Source: Warburgia ugandensis (taxonomy: Eukaryota; Streptophyta; Magnoliopsida; Canellales; Canellaceae). From it: a DNA stretch of 64,000 bases. The notes below the pieces were generated by a model. That model searched no databases, was not told the origin of the DNA, and worked only from the letters and a program-made list of their open reading frames with translations. Both the position numbers and the translations under genes were made by a program. Shown here piece by piece: positions 12,241 through 24,497 of this stretch. The number at the start of each line of letters is the position of its first letter. The first letter of the stretch is position 1. The stretch is from positions 67,433,414 to 67,497,413 of the forward strand of contig CP141126.1 in assembly GCA_035236585.1 (NCBI GenBank). Direction: 5' to 3'.

Positions 12241-12960
12241 TGCAAAAGTTAACTCAGCCTTTAGGCACTCAAGTGCTCTTATACAGTCATCACCAACGTC
12301 AAAAGATTACTCCTTCATAATAAATTACATAAGGGCTTAGTAATTTTACTAAAGTCCTTGATTAAGTCCAAATTGGATTTATCCACTTCTATACTATTAT
12401 GTGAAATAATGTCGCCTAAAATAATGCCTTTTTGAACCATACAATGACATTTTTTCTAATTTAATACTAAGTTCTTTTCTTGACACCTAGCAAGGATAAG
12501 TTTTAAATGGTACAAGTATTCATTAAAAGAAGATCCAAACACTGATAAATCATCCATAAACACTTCTAAAAACATCTCCACTATATCAAAAAATATACTC
12601 AACATACACCTTTGAAAGTAGCTAGAGCATTGCAAAGTCCAAAAGGCATATGACGGTAGGCAAAGAATCTAAGAGGACCAGTGAAGGTGGTCTTCTCCTA
12701 AGTAATTGTAAAGAAAGTAGAGGGTCTGTAGCCAGAGTAACCGTAAAGAAAGTCGTAGTACTTATATCTAGCTAACTTTCTAGCAATTGGTCTATGAATA
12801 GTAGAGGGAAGTGGTCTTTCCTCATGACTGTGTTCAATTTTCGATAATCTACACAAACTCTCCAATTGGTGATCATGCAAGAGGGGATTAACTTACTCTC
12901 CCCAATTTTAATTACCATGACTCCCAATTTTTTGGAAAAAATTGAACTAGGCTAACCCAA
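12241..12960 (-). pseudogene. Reverse transcriptase region of Athila-like element 1 (fossil)
   Basis: The minus strand shows the RT fingers/palm order: a VPKK-like start near 12920, NWRVCVDYRK-like wording near 12850, a MPFGLCNA-like motif near 12630 and the catalytic FMDD motif near 12550. It adjoins RNase H as expected for Ty3/gypsy pol. Several breaks are present. Confidence 0.8.
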
Positions 12961-13069
12961 GTGCTATCATACGTTGGACAAGTTGTAGTTAAATGTGATG
13001 GACTATAAAAAATAGCACATACCTCTTGTGAAGGTTTTACATTAACAACCATGAAAGTATTTATGTTGG

Positions 13070-13990
13070 AATTGATTGTCTAGCATATATTTTCAAGCTT
13101 GTCCATTCTGTCATCCAATGAGTTGAGCCTATGTGTTCTTTACGAGGTCACTCCTATCTCATATAAGCCTCCTTTCTTTGTGGTTAAGTATGTCTTTCTG
13201 TCCTATTAGAAAAATCCCATTGTTGGAAATTTCCTACTAGAGTTTGGAAAAATTCCCAGGCCTCTATCTCATTTTTCAACATGAGGGCTCCTCCATTAGC
13301 TACATCTACCATCTATCTATTTTAAGGTGTTAATGGTTCATAGAAATACTGAACCTGTTGCCATTATTCAAATGCATGATGAGGGTACTTCTGCAGCACT
13401 TCATTCCATCTTTCCCAACAATCATAATATTTCTCATCATCTCTCTATTAGAAATTAGTGATCTCCCTAAAAGGAGCATTAGTCTTATGGACCCAAAAGA
13501 ATTTATTTAAGAATTTCTTGGACAACTAGTGCAATGTGGAAATGGAATTGATATCTAAAGAATTAAGCCTTTGATTTAGCTTTATCCTTTAATGAGAAAA
13601 GGAATAACCTAAGCCTAATAGAATCATTCATAACATTACAGTATTTGAATGTGGCACAAATATCAAGGAATTCCTTGGTATGTAAGTATATATCCTCTCT
13701 TTTTCGACCATAAAATGTGGGACGTAATTTTATGACTCTAGGTTTAAGTTCAAAGTGCTATGCATTTGTCGATGGCAATGTGATGCATGATGGGGTATTT
13801 AATTGAAGTGGTACATAGAAATATCTAATAGCCTTGGCGTCAACTTCTACTAGTGGTTCAACCATGGGGTTAGTAAATTAGTTTCTCACCCCTTGCCTAT
13901 GAGTACATTCAAAGTGGTGATCAAATGGTACTAATTCTATGTTCTGAGATCGACGACCTTGCATGCACTATAATGCAAACCTATTTAAAT
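13070..13990 (-). pseudogene. gag region of Athila-like element 1 (fossil)
   Basis: The minus-strand reading has short blocks of the plant retrotransposon gag domain, including KFFLNKFFWVHKTNA-like wording near 13500 and an EKYYDCWERWNEVLQKYPHHA-like stretch near 13400. The same blocks recur in element 2 at about 63290-63600. Gag would form the particle core. It is broken in several places. Confidence 0.7.
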
Positions 13991-15071
13991 GATGCAACCT
14001 AACTCTACATATGACTCCTAACTCTATGTGATATGTAAGAAAAACAATCCCTTATGTTAACAAGCTTGATTTGATGATCTTTGTTAATCTATGAGATTGT
14101 AGCTTTTAAACCTAAAGCTAGATAGCTCCTCCTTCAATCTAGACTTGACTATTGCTTAGTGGTTAGATCTTTCCCAAGGTGGTTAATACACTTCTCATGA
14201 AAGGAGTCATTTAGACCTCAACATCCACCAATAAAAGATGTGAAAAAATCACTTGGATTTTGATACCCACCATAACCACAAAGTTCAAGAGCCACTGGAG
14301 TGATAATAGATCACCTCTTTCAAAAAGGGTCCTATGAGCTCAAAACCCTAGGTCTCTTGCTACTTAATTGTAAATTAAGATTAATGGCCAGGATCACCAG
14401 CATACAAGGATCAATTTAATTACCTAGGTTGGCTAAGGATCTAGTGATGAAATCTAGTCCTTTTCTTATAAGGGTTCGTGTGGAGACCTTACTATCAATG
14501 AGTTTTGCCCACCATAAAGCAGCAAACATGCAATGCAATACAAACAAAATAAAATAATGCTTCCTACATGCTATCCACCCAAGGGTTAGATAGGTGCACA
14601 ACTAATGCAACAACCCTAAATAAGATCTAACAATTATAATGAATGACCCAATCTATATGAGTTACACTTCTAACCAATACACAAACTACACTAAATGCAA
14701 CTACAATAGAAAAGTAAAATAAAGTGAGGGAATTTACAATGAGGTTTTTGATGAAGATTTAGTGTGGGCAAACCCTTTTAAAATTGAAATAGATTGCAAA
14801 TTACAATGGGACCTCACTATAAATTCACTAAAAAAATAAAAAAAACCTAATATAGGAAAACAACTAGATCCTAAGTTGATGAAGCCTTGGCCCACAGGAT
14901 CACCACCACTCCTTTGCTAAACTTCCCATGCACAAAACTAGTAAGATGGATCAATTTATGAGGAATTAGAAAAATATACAAATATAATGAAAAAATTCTA
15001 ATCTAATGCAGCTTAAAACTATGACAAAGATAAACAATCTAAATAAAGGTCCAACCACAAATCTATTGTGA
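13991..15071 (-). other. 5' leader of Athila-like element 1
   Basis: AT-rich DNA between the primer-binding site and gag. Athila-type elements usually have a long untranslated leader here. No further feature is seen. Confidence 0.5.
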
Positions 15072-15090
15072 TTCCCCAACAACAATGCCA
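15072..15090 (-). other. Primer-binding site of Athila-like element 1 (decayed)
   Basis: The minus strand reads TGGCATTGTTGTTGGGGAA, a decayed form of the TGGCGCCGTTGCCGGGGA primer site typical of Athila/Tat elements. The changes are all of the C-to-T or G-to-A type expected from decay of methylated cytosines. It lies six bases from the LTR edge TGGTGTAACA. Confidence 0.8.
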
Positions 15091-15096
15091 AAAACT

Positions 15097-15590
15097 TGGT
15101 GTAACATTAATATTACTCACAAGCCTACGAATCAAAGTAATATTACATGCGAGAGAGGTTAATTTCATAGAGAATTTCACAAATTTGTATGTTGGATGTA
15201 TCTCATTTAAAGTGCTTAACTCCAGCCAAAGAGACAAAATTGATTAGATTTGAATTCAAACTAGGAATGTAAACAACATGAAATTGGAAACATGCATTAA
15301 ATTAAAAACTACAACTAAAAGAAACTTTCTAAAATTAAAAATATGCAATGGAATTAGAAACTAACCGAGCTAACATGCATTCAATTAAAGGAAACTAATG
15401 CAAAACTAGAATGAATTAATCTAAGCAATTTAACTTAAGGAAACTTACTAAAAATGAGGCTTTTCTAAATTAGAATTAGAAACTTTTTAAAAATGAAACT
15501 TTCTAAACTTAAACTAAGATGCATACAACTAATTAAAAATTTCCAAAAAATGATTAAGCAACTAAACTAATCAAGAACCAATACCCTTCA
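15097..15590 (-). repeat. 5' LTR of Athila-like element 1 (partial)
   Basis: It starts TGGTGTAACA on the plus strand (minus-strand end TGTTACACCA) beside the primer-binding site. From about 15290 to 15585 it runs in parallel with copy A at about 3000-3300 (AGAAACTTTCTAAAATT-type DNA). After about 15590 the match stops, so the rest of the LTR is lost. Confidence 0.7.
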
Positions 15591-15899
15591 ATAAGATCTT
15601 GGAAAAGATTCCAAAGTTTTTGTCAACTCCTTACATGAATCATCAAGTGATCATGACTAAACCACTGGAATAGTTGGTCAAAGATTATATCCAAGAGTTG
15701 TAAAATTAGCCTTCATCCTCACCATACCAAACATTCCACATAAATTCGGCTTGGCTTCATAATGATTCATACAGAGTGCTATTATCATAGATAAGAAAGC
15801 CACAAAATAGAGAGATGTTATGGCATGATGATGCATATATAGGAACTCATCATGGATAGGTTAAATGATGAAGGTACTGCTATTGTAACAACTAACAAA
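15591..15899. other. Unassigned DNA between two elements
   Basis: No terminal repeat, coding motif or RNA gene is seen. It lies between the lost end of the Athila LTR and the first gag-like wording of the next element. Confidence 0.5.
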
Positions 15900-15989
15900 C
15901 CCTAGACTCATGTCAAGAAGCCAACTTTAAAAAACTTCACTAAGCTCTCTCCCAGTTGTTGAAAAGATATGTTAGTGAACTATCAAAAT

Positions 15990-16140
15990 GGCCCTATACC
16001 ATTCTCACTAGAATTGAAGAGATAGAACATCAAGATGAAACCAATCTTGATAAGTTTTGCACATACTATAAGATGAATGGTGATGATGCTGAGAATTGTT
16101 GGAACCATAAGTTTGACATACGGTAATTACAGTCAATAGG
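15990..16140 (+). pseudogene. gag zinc-knuckle-like remnant of element 3 (fossil)
   Basis: The reading FCTYYKMNGDDAENCWNHK resembles the Cys/His-bearing end of plant Ty3/gypsy gag (C..H..G..T..CW..K type). It is short and isolated, so the call rests on this wording and on its position upstream of protease and RT. Confidence 0.55.
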
Positions 16141-17186
16141 ATTTTCACCCATTTTCTCCTCTATAAGCCTCTTTCGTATGCCTCTAAACAACCCATGAAC
16201 TAAATTAAAACACCTAACGATATCATCAAGCCTACATCAAAGCTTTGGTGCCACATGGTAAATCCTATGAGCCTAGTGAGCTCCTCACCACATCTTCTGC
16301 TCCCAAGTGCAAGTCTACAGCCTTATGTACCTATTACAAAACCTTTGGACAAGGAAAAAGCTTGTATACCCATGAAAACATACATCGATGACCTTCTTCA
16401 ATACTACATGGATGTCATGGGCCTGTTTGCCTCTTTTTATGTTGCAAGACCCATTCCATATACTACATAAAAGTTGCCTCATTACATCAAGCCCTTCACT
16501 GGTATTGTTGACGGTTGCATTGATGGTACTTCTTGCTATCTCTATCATGATATGATTGGGCATGCTACTTCTAGCTATAGTATCATGAAATACCGTATTA
16601 ATGATCCTCTTAAATAAGATGTTATTCCTGACATCATCATTATCATTTCCCTTTTGATCAAACCCTACCACTAGATTTTGACTTGCTTCCACTCTTTTTC
16701 TAACTACTAGCATGTCTCTCAAACAAGCAATCAATGTGTTGAAATCTCCCCTCAGTTCAGCAAAGGCAAAGCACCCATCATTTACCCTAAACCAATTCCT
16801 CCAAATTCCATCCTCATGACATCGAATGTACCACAGTCCACTTGGTCCATCTAATCCATTTGAAAGCTTGCGTTTGAATTAAGGACACTGGGTCAAACTT
16901 TCATCCAAAAACAAGCTTTCACCATAATCCCAAGGCTAGAACTAGGACCCTTCATCTTGACACCACCTTCACCACTAGCCATTGTCAGCAATACTACTCA
17001 ATTCATCCTCACTCCTACCCAATTTAAAGTCTCCCATGCAACTCACAGGGACTTCAATTTTAAACTATCCAACCTAGCTTAAGATCACCCAAGTCCACCT
17101 GTCAAGGAAGGAAGGCCCGTCCAATCCACATACAATGTTGATGATGTTATCAAACATCTCAAGAAAACTTAGGCTCATATATTTGT

Positions 17187-17420
17187 ATGGGGATAACTAT
17201 TAAGTGTCATGGGATGGTAGTGCTAAGTGTATTATTGGATAATGGATCAACACTTAACTTTTGTTCCCTCCAAATAGCCTTGTGGTTTGGCACTAATCTA
17301 GATCAGCTTAAACCAAATTCTCGATTAATTTTGGCATATGATAGTATCGAAAGGAAAATATATGGAGTTATGAACATGGAAGTCCTAATTGGACTAGCCA
17401 TGAATATGGTTACCTTATAG
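17187..17420 (+). pseudogene. Aspartic protease region of element 3 (fossil)
   Basis: The reading has VLLDNGSTLNFCSL followed by LILAYDSIERK. This is the pattern of plant retrotransposon aspartic proteases, in which D-N/T-G-S is the active-site loop. The flanking stretches 16141-17186 and 17421-18639 show no domain I can name. Confidence 0.65.
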
Positions 17421-18639
17421 GTTTTTGGTATTGAAACCTCTTTCAACCTCCTATCAGGAAGACCTTGAATCCAAGTAGGAAAAGTAATATCCTCTTCACT
17501 ACATTAAAATCTTAAATTTTTTCACAAGACTAGGATCATCACTATCCTTAAGGATGATGACAATATTAATGGAATCCTAAAAGCTAAAAGGTTTAAGTCC
17601 TAGGTCAAATTAGGCCAAGATGAACCCATCTTCAGATAAAGCCATCCCTCTTCCTTGTGCAAAAAACAAGGCAGTAATAAAGATCATACAAAAATGGGTA
17701 CTTTCTAGGCACCAAGCTAGGCAAGGGAGTCAGCCCATATAAAACTTCACAATACAAGAGCCATAAGCAAGGTCCTCATGGCTTGGGATATCAAGATTCT
17801 ACAGAAGAAATAGAATATTGGCTCAAGGCAAAGGGCTTACATGAGAAGACTCTCAATGGGTGATGACACGGGAGTGTTCAATGTTTTTAACATTGATGAT
17901 CAGTCAAAGTAAATGGTGATATCGACAATCTAGCTTCAAAGGGCAAGATCTATCTCATAATCTCTTAGAATGTGACATCATGTGCATAATTGGTTGTGGA
18001 TATATGGACATCATCACCAAGGAAAGGTTCAATGGTTTGGATTGGCCAAAAGAGGTGCTTTTAAGCCAAACCAAAAAACACCTAATTCAAGCATTATTGG
18101 ATGTCTTAGATCAAATCAGATTGGATGCATGGATTATGAAGGCTTGGGCATTCTAGATGAAGCCTTGTTTAGTCAAGGAGTCCAAAGTTGACTAATCAAA
18201 TGTTCTAGCTCCTTTGAATTGGAAAGTCTTAGCTAGGGAGACTTATAAGTTTAGAAGCTTGTTATTGTTTCTTGTAAGAAATTAGAAGTTGCTTGGATGT
18301 AATTAATAACAGCCCAAAGATGATTTATTAAGTGAGCAAGTTTAGAAAGTCTTGGAGGTTAAGAATTACATAACTAGAAAGTTTGTATGGGTTAAGCAAC
18401 TAATATATTTAGCAAGTTTCTTTAGTAGTTTGCAATTTCCTAATATAAGAGGGTTGTTCCCATCATAAATGCCCATGTTGTACATTAATTAGGTGAGGCT
18501 AGTTCAATTATAATGCAAGTACAAAAATACATTTTTAATTTTGTTTTGGATTATTTTTAGGGTTGGAACTTGGATGTGTTTTTTCCATTGAAGTTGAGAC
18601 AAGGCAAAGTGCATCTTAGCTATATGTTTCTATATTGCT

Positions 18640-19090
18640 TGAGGTATCAAGTTTATTACTGAGATGTGTTTAGAGAAATGATAGGCAAAGGTTTAGTGCG
18701 TGAAAGCAAAAGTCGATGCAAAGCACTTGCCCTTCTTGTGCCAAAGAAGGATGGTTTGTGAAGGATGTGAATTGATAGCAAATGGCAAATAAGATCAATC
18801 AACTACTTCTTTCCTATTGCACTACTAAATGACTTGTTGATTTTCTATAAGATCGACTTTCATAGTGGCTACCATCAAATTCACATGAGATTATGTGATG
18901 AGTAGAAAACCACTTTCAAAACTCAAGATGGCCTATACAAGTGGTTCACAATGCCCTTTAGTTTGTGTAATGGGCATTGTATATTCATACATCTAATGAT
19001 TCACATCTTTAGGTGGTTTAACGAAAAATTTGTAGTCATGTATTTTGATGATATACTTGTATATAGCAAGAGTTAAGGAGCACTTAGATC
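18640..19090 (+). pseudogene. Reverse transcriptase region of element 3 (fossil)
   Basis: Short blocks such as LLVPKKDG, KIDFHSGYHQIHMR, FKTQDGLYKW and YFDDILVYSK appear in RT order. The last carries the catalytic F/YxDD motif. The region is broken repeatedly. Confidence 0.75.
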
Positions 19091-19299
19091 ATCCTTGACA
19101 AGTGCTACAATTGTTGAGAGAGAAAAAGTTTTACAATAACTTGAAAAGTGCAACTCGTTTTATAGATTGCCTAATTTTCCTAAGGTATGTGATTTCGATT
19201 GACAGATTGAAGATGGATCCAAGTAAGGTGGATGATATTGTTGGAGGGCCAATGCCTAAGACCTTTTTTAACATCAAAAGCTTCCATGTTTTATCTTTT

Positions 19300-19800
19300 T
19301 CCTAAAGGATGTTCATCAAAAACTTTAGTACTATAATTGCTCCAGTAACTGAATGTCTTCAAGGTGGAACATATAAGTGGATGGAAGAAGTGGAGATAAG
19401 TTTTGAGCTTATAAAGCAAGAGGTAATAAATGCACCCACAATTTGTTTACCTAACTTTGATTGTTTATTTGCGGTACAGTGTGATGCTTCCAATGTTGGG
19501 ATTGGTGCTATCTTAAGTTAACAAGAAAACTAGTCACTTTCTTTAGCGAGAATTTGAATAACAATTCATAATGCAACTACTCCACCTATGATAAAGAGTT
19601 CTATGCTACTGTATTGGTTTCAAAGCACTAAAGCGAGTATTTGGTACCATAATTTTTCAAGCTATACTTGGATCATGAAGCATTGAGATTCCTACAAAGT
19701 CAAAAAGAGCTCAATGAGAGACATGTTGTGTGGGTCAAGCTCATCCAATCCTATATCTTCATGATCAAACATAAGTTAGGTATGTAAAATGTATTTGCCA
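19300..19800 (+). pseudogene. RT connection and RNase H region of element 3 (fossil)
   Basis: It includes FIKNFSTIIAPVTECL, then CDASNVGIGAILS with the first catalytic Asp of RNase H, and then YSTYDKEFYA-like wording. These blocks are typical of chromovirus-type Ty3/gypsy elements. Confidence 0.8.
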
Positions 19801-19929
19801 ATGTTTTAAGTAGGATATATGGCTAAATTTCATAGTAATTGATTCTGAAATAGTTAAGCAGTTGTATGCTAATGATCCTTACTTTGTGTGTACTCTAGAA
19901 ACTGTAACCATGATTCTTTTTAGCATTTT

Positions 19930-20280
19930 ACTTAGGAGGACAAATTTCTCTTTAAGGGAAATCTATTTTGCATTCCACAATACACCCTTAGGCTATTATA
20001 TATCAGGTGCATGATAGAGACCTTGCTAGTCACTTTAGCAGAGACAAGACTCTTGCCTTAATGAGAGATTGATTCTTTTGGCCAAAAATAGCCAAAGATG
20101 TTTCCAATCATATCAATAGATATAGAACATATCATCTTGCAAAAAGCTGACAACAAAACATAGGATTGTTCACAATTTTTATATTCCTAATTCTCCATGG
20201 GAAGAAGTTAGCATGGATTTCATGGATGGACTCCAAGAAACACAATATAAAGAGGTGTCACCAATGTCAGACATATACCA
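19930..20280 (+). pseudogene. Integrase N-terminal region of element 3 (fossil)
   Basis: HFSRDKTLALMRD followed by FFWPK matches the zinc-binding region ahead of the integrase core. PWEEVSMDFMDGL-like wording near 20200 matches the start of the catalytic core. Nothing is recognised after about 20280. Confidence 0.65.
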
Positions 20281-20879
20281 ATTTCATGCACACTCCACCT
20301 CCAACTGAGTTGCACCAATTGACCTCTCCTTGACCATTCTGCACATGAGACATAGATATAATTGGAAAAGTATCACCCAAGTCATATATTTTGAAGTTGA
20401 AATGCTAGAAATTTTATGTATGGTATCTCCTAATGTCTGCGATATGCAATTGCTTCACAAATTGAATTATAAATGCCTCTACTTGCTATCTTATCTGGAA
20501 TCTTAATTTACTTCTCATGTCATGATATAGTTTTGAGCACGTGATTTTCATAACTAAGTTATCTATTATTTCCATATATTGCATATTTAATCTCAATCCA
20601 TTACCTTTGCTTTACTATTATTTTAAGGGTGAAAATTTAGATATTCAATTATTTTTCAATGAGATTTCACAGCTAACAAGAGCTTGTATTTTGGCCTAAG
20701 TGAGCAAGAATAACATTGTTTCAAAAATGGATTTCCAAATGTGTTTTTAGCTCTAAAGTGAGATGAAATGTTTTTTTTTTTATATTGTTGGCTTGAAAAA
20801 AAAAGGAGCCGGTGAGGCTTTATATGCTTGTTTAATTTTGCACAAGAGATTTGTAAATAGTATATGAATATAGAGATAC
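20281..20879. other. AT-rich DNA, possibly the front of a decayed LTR
   Basis: A TGTCACC at 20259 could be an LTR start for the block ending at 21980, but the flanks do not form a matching target duplication. No other feature is seen. Confidence 0.35.
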
Positions 20880-21980
20880 ACAAGTTTTTGTTATATGATA
20901 TAGGTCATTGAGCTTAAGGGCACTATGCTAAGAAGTTGATTGAGTTGGCTTGCCAACCTCTATCCACTAAAAGTGGAATGGTATCCAATACCGAGAGTGG
21001 CATTTTCTCTGGTGGTGGTGGTTTTCATTGAGAGTGGCATTTTCTATGGTAGTGGTGGTTTCCGCTATAGGTGACTCATAGCACCCTTTTGAGATAGTCA
21101 TAAGCCCCATGTGGATGTGGTGAGAGTTCTTCTATCAAATACCAAATGGCACATATGACAGCAAAGCTGGCATAATTATAGGTGTCCCATGAGATTTTGT
21201 AATTTTGTACTTGTTGGGAGTGTTATTATGGCTCAACAGATGAGTCATATGTGTACTTAAGATTATTCAATGGAAGTTAAGTGAAGCTCCATGGGCATTG
21301 AAGTGTGTCATGTTGTTTATTTTCTATCAATACTTTATATATATGTATGCATCCTTGTATACGTGAATTATTAATATAGATAGAGTTGATTATTGTATAT
21401 TAATACATGTGGGTGTGGATGCATTACATGAGGTGACTAAGCAACTAGTGTGATTTTCCAACATTTAAGAAAACTTCCTTTGACACAAATGAGTGTGTTG
21501 TGTGTTATATGCTGTGATTTTGAGTTTGTAGTTTAGTTTTATCTACAAAGTATATCCCCGCATACTCAACCTACCAAAACATTATAGATATGGGAGGAAA
21601 GGTTAAGGCTAAGAGCTAGATTTGATCTGAATCTTAAGACACTTGGGATGGTTTCATGCAAGGACTAGCTATAGAGAAAATTAGCTTACTTTGAGTTATC
21701 TTTGGCTATTGAATATAATGAGCACATAAATGATAAACTATTGATGAATAATTATTCATAAAGATTTATTTATGGTTAATTTGCTTGTAAATGGCTGACC
21801 TAGGAATGTTTTTAAATTGATTTATGGTATGACTTAGATGGAGTCAATTATCTTTTAAAGAAGAGAGTTTTTGAAAAAGAAGAGAGTTTTTGGAAAGACA
21901 TTTTCAAATAGGAAATTCCTAAATTTTTAAAAATATATGTATTCTTTTAAGATTGTCTTCTAAAGATCGAGGGTGTCACA
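20880..21980 (+). repeat. Decayed Tekay-related LTR (3' part)
   Basis: The order of motifs follows the Tekay LTR at 27260-28181: CACTATGCTAAG, GGCTTGCCAACCTCTATCC, a GGTGG-rich patch, CATAAGCCCCATGTGG, and a GGGTGTCACA end at 21980. Identity is low. No matching target duplication was found, so the left end is unknown. Confidence 0.55.
20993..21066. repeat. 37-bp tandem duplication
   Basis: Two units beginning GAGAGTGGCATTTTCT lie head to tail (20993-21029 and 21030-21066) with a few differences, inside the decayed LTR. Confidence 0.85.
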
Positions 21981-24030
21981 CCAGAGCCCAAAGCGTACTA
22001 CCTCTTAACATAGCTTCCACTAGGCTTCATCATCAATCTCCATATATAAAGCATGAATCTGGGTATCTCTATACCCTATGCATTTTGCAAAAATCTTAGG
22101 AAAAACCCAACATACAAAAATAAAACTATAACTTGCATAGTAGCTTTATTTCAAGCTAAAAATGCATGTCAAAACATGAGTTGCAAAATAATTTTCTCTT
22201 GGCCTATATTCAATCATCAGCCCATAGTTTTGATATGAAAATGTCAAATTGCAAGGGTACTAACTTGTGCCAAAACTAAACATAGTAAATATCCATTTAA
22301 AAATCTAAATCTCACCATTCATTGGCATAGCAACATGCTAAAATTAGTTGACCAAACATCTCATTTTAGAATTTTTAAATAGTGTTTTGTGAGATATAAT
22401 AATGTGCTAAAAACCCACTTGACAAGCATGAACTTGGGTTACCAAAATTTCTTTTACAAAGTATAATTCGCAAATAAAGAACTATGTTTTTCAAAGAATA
22501 GTTAACAACTCTAAAAGCCATGTTTTACAGGCAGCTAAAAACATGTCAATTTCATGCATCCTTTAGAAACACAATAACCCATCTTTTTCAAGGACATGGT
22601 CAATATGCTAAACATTACAACCAGGTACTCTTTTTAGGATGCAAAAACTGTCTTTTCCTTGGTACATGATGACATGCTAAAAGCCATTCATCCATTCCTT
22701 AGATGAAACCCAAAATAAAACAATAATTCCAAATCATCTAATGGAATCAAAACCAAGATGTCTAGTGCACATAACTACATAACAAAACCAATCAATAGAG
22801 CATAAAATATATCCAAGAATAAAGCATAAAAGACATGCATCGTAATGAATTTGGATTATCCATGCACTAGTTAAATAAAAACATTAATTACAATAGAGCC
22901 ATGGCATATTTAAATTTTGTAATCAACATCATTAGAAAACATCATTTACAAGAGATTTATAGCATGGTAAAATCAATCATACGAAAACAATGGATCATTA
23001 GTAAGAATCTATAATTCAAATATAACTCAAAGATCTAAAAATGTTATTTACAAAATCATGAAGAAAACAAATCCTTTCAACCTTCAAAATTTATCAAAAT
23101 GAATAAAAAACATGGTAGTCTCAGATCTTCCTACCTCTATGACTATTTCACCAAGATTTTTTGCATTTTCTCCACTTTTTTCCTCAATTTTCCTTCCCTC
23201 TCCCTCTCTCTCTGTCATGTTCTCCTTCTCTTTTCTCTTCCACATTTTTTCTTTCCTTTCTTCTAGCCTAGACATCCTCCTTTTATTGACATTTTTCCTC
23301 TCCTAATTATACTTCTCTTCCATGTTTTTCTCCACTTAACATTTCCCCTCTTTCCTAAACATGTTCCCTACCTTCTCCTAAACTCATCTTAGTCTCTTGT
23401 CCATACACATATTTCTCCATGACCCATTTTCTTTGACTTTTTTTTTTTTTCTTACTCTATTTGACACCTGACCAACCTTTCTAAAACACATCATATTTCT
23501 TATTACAGCCCAATTACCTTTCAAAAATCATACCTTCTTAACATGTTCAATTTTTACTAAGGACACTCAAACACATCTTGGCCCCTTGCTAAAACATGTT
23601 TCCTAAATATATTTCACCACTTCCCTTCTAAAACAAGTTTCTTAAACACATTACTCTTCAACATCTTTTTCTCCCCCTAAATCATGTTTCCTAATATGTC
23701 TAGCTTCAACATGTCATACCTTGGTTGACTTGGTTGCCAAGACATGGCAATTACATGTGGGTCACACTAACTCAACCACCAAAACTAAAATAAGAGTGTC
23801 CTTATCAATCTTAAAACTTGATTTGTTTATCACATAGATCTCCAACTTTAGATTTTTGCCACTTTGACATTGTTGAAAAGCTCCTTATGAAGCTATCCAT
23901 CCACTAATGTCTTATTGTCAAATTATTGAGTTTCTAAAAATAAAATAAAAAACTAATTTTCACATTCAAAATAAAATATCTAAATTTCATTAATGGTAAA
24001 AATAGTTACAAAATTTTGGGTTATTGTAAA
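21981..24030 (-). other. Possible decayed minus-strand LTR, unclassified
   Basis: The left edge shares TGTCACA with the preceding LTR and continues ACCAGAGCCC. The right edge ends near GTTACAAAATTTTGGGTTATTGTAA, whose minus reading resembles the Tekay LTR start TGTAATGACTCCAATTTTG. Between them lie recurring ACATGCTAAAA motifs (about 22335, 22402, 22609, 22671) and a long pyrimidine-rich stretch (23150-23450). The assignment is inference from the ends only. Confidence 0.35.
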
Positions 24031-24497
24031 GAGAGAACAAGAAACTGAGCACAAAGAAAAACCTAAATACTGAGCTTTGTGGCAAGACGCCTATGAGCCA
24101 TGTCCAACCATTCTAGGATCTCCACATCCTTTCATGGAAACTATGAATAATGAAACAGAAAATGGCCAAAATTCACTCATGATAGAAAACTGAAAATGAA
24201 AAGAGTTATAAAAACTCATCAAGTGCTGGCCCTCAAGTAGGATGACAATATGGTCTTCAAGAAAAGGCTTGGGGAGTGCAATCTCCTTTTAACCCTTGTG
24301 AGTGAACTTTGACACACTAAAAATTAGCGGCTACATTGTTAGAATCCTTAGGGAGCAGGAGAATGCTTAGAAGTATAGCATAGGCCTTATTCTTGAAATC
24401 AAAACAATAGATTAGGGAACGTGGTCAAACTGTCAAAAAACCATCAAGAGATTTAAACCATACCTCTCCAATGAACTAGGTCTCAATCTCAGTCTAG
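24031..24497. other. Unassigned flanking DNA
   Basis: No motif is recognised. Its last five bases, TGAAA (24498-24502, just after this block), are the target site of the solo LTR. Confidence 0.5.

Larger units (their letters stand above)
6391..15590 (-). mobile_element. Athila-like LTR retrotransposon 1, decayed
   Basis: An old Ty3/gypsy element of Athila type lies on the minus strand. From right to left it has a partial 5' LTR (15097-15590), primer-binding site, leader, gag, reverse transcriptase, RNase H, integrase, a long 3' noncoding stretch, a polypurine tract and a truncated 3' LTR (6391-8243). The pol order (RT, RNase H, integrase) and wording such as YSTTEKELLAVVFALDKF in RNase H and WGINFMGPF in integrase fit Athila. 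A protease is not recognised, and gag and RT lie closer together than expected. The coding part carries many breaks. The two LTR remnants barely overlap in content, so no LTR-based age can be given. It is older than the Tekay elements. Confidence 0.85.
15900..20300 (+). mobile_element. Ty3/gypsy element 3, plus strand, heavily decayed
   Basis: Remnants of gag, protease, reverse transcriptase, RNase H and integrase follow each other on the plus strand in Ty3/gypsy order. I could not define LTRs or a primer-binding site. The coding part has many breaks (well over ten), so this is probably among the oldest elements here. The RNase H and integrase wording is closer to chromoviruses than to Athila, but the clade is not certain. 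Confidence 0.75.
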
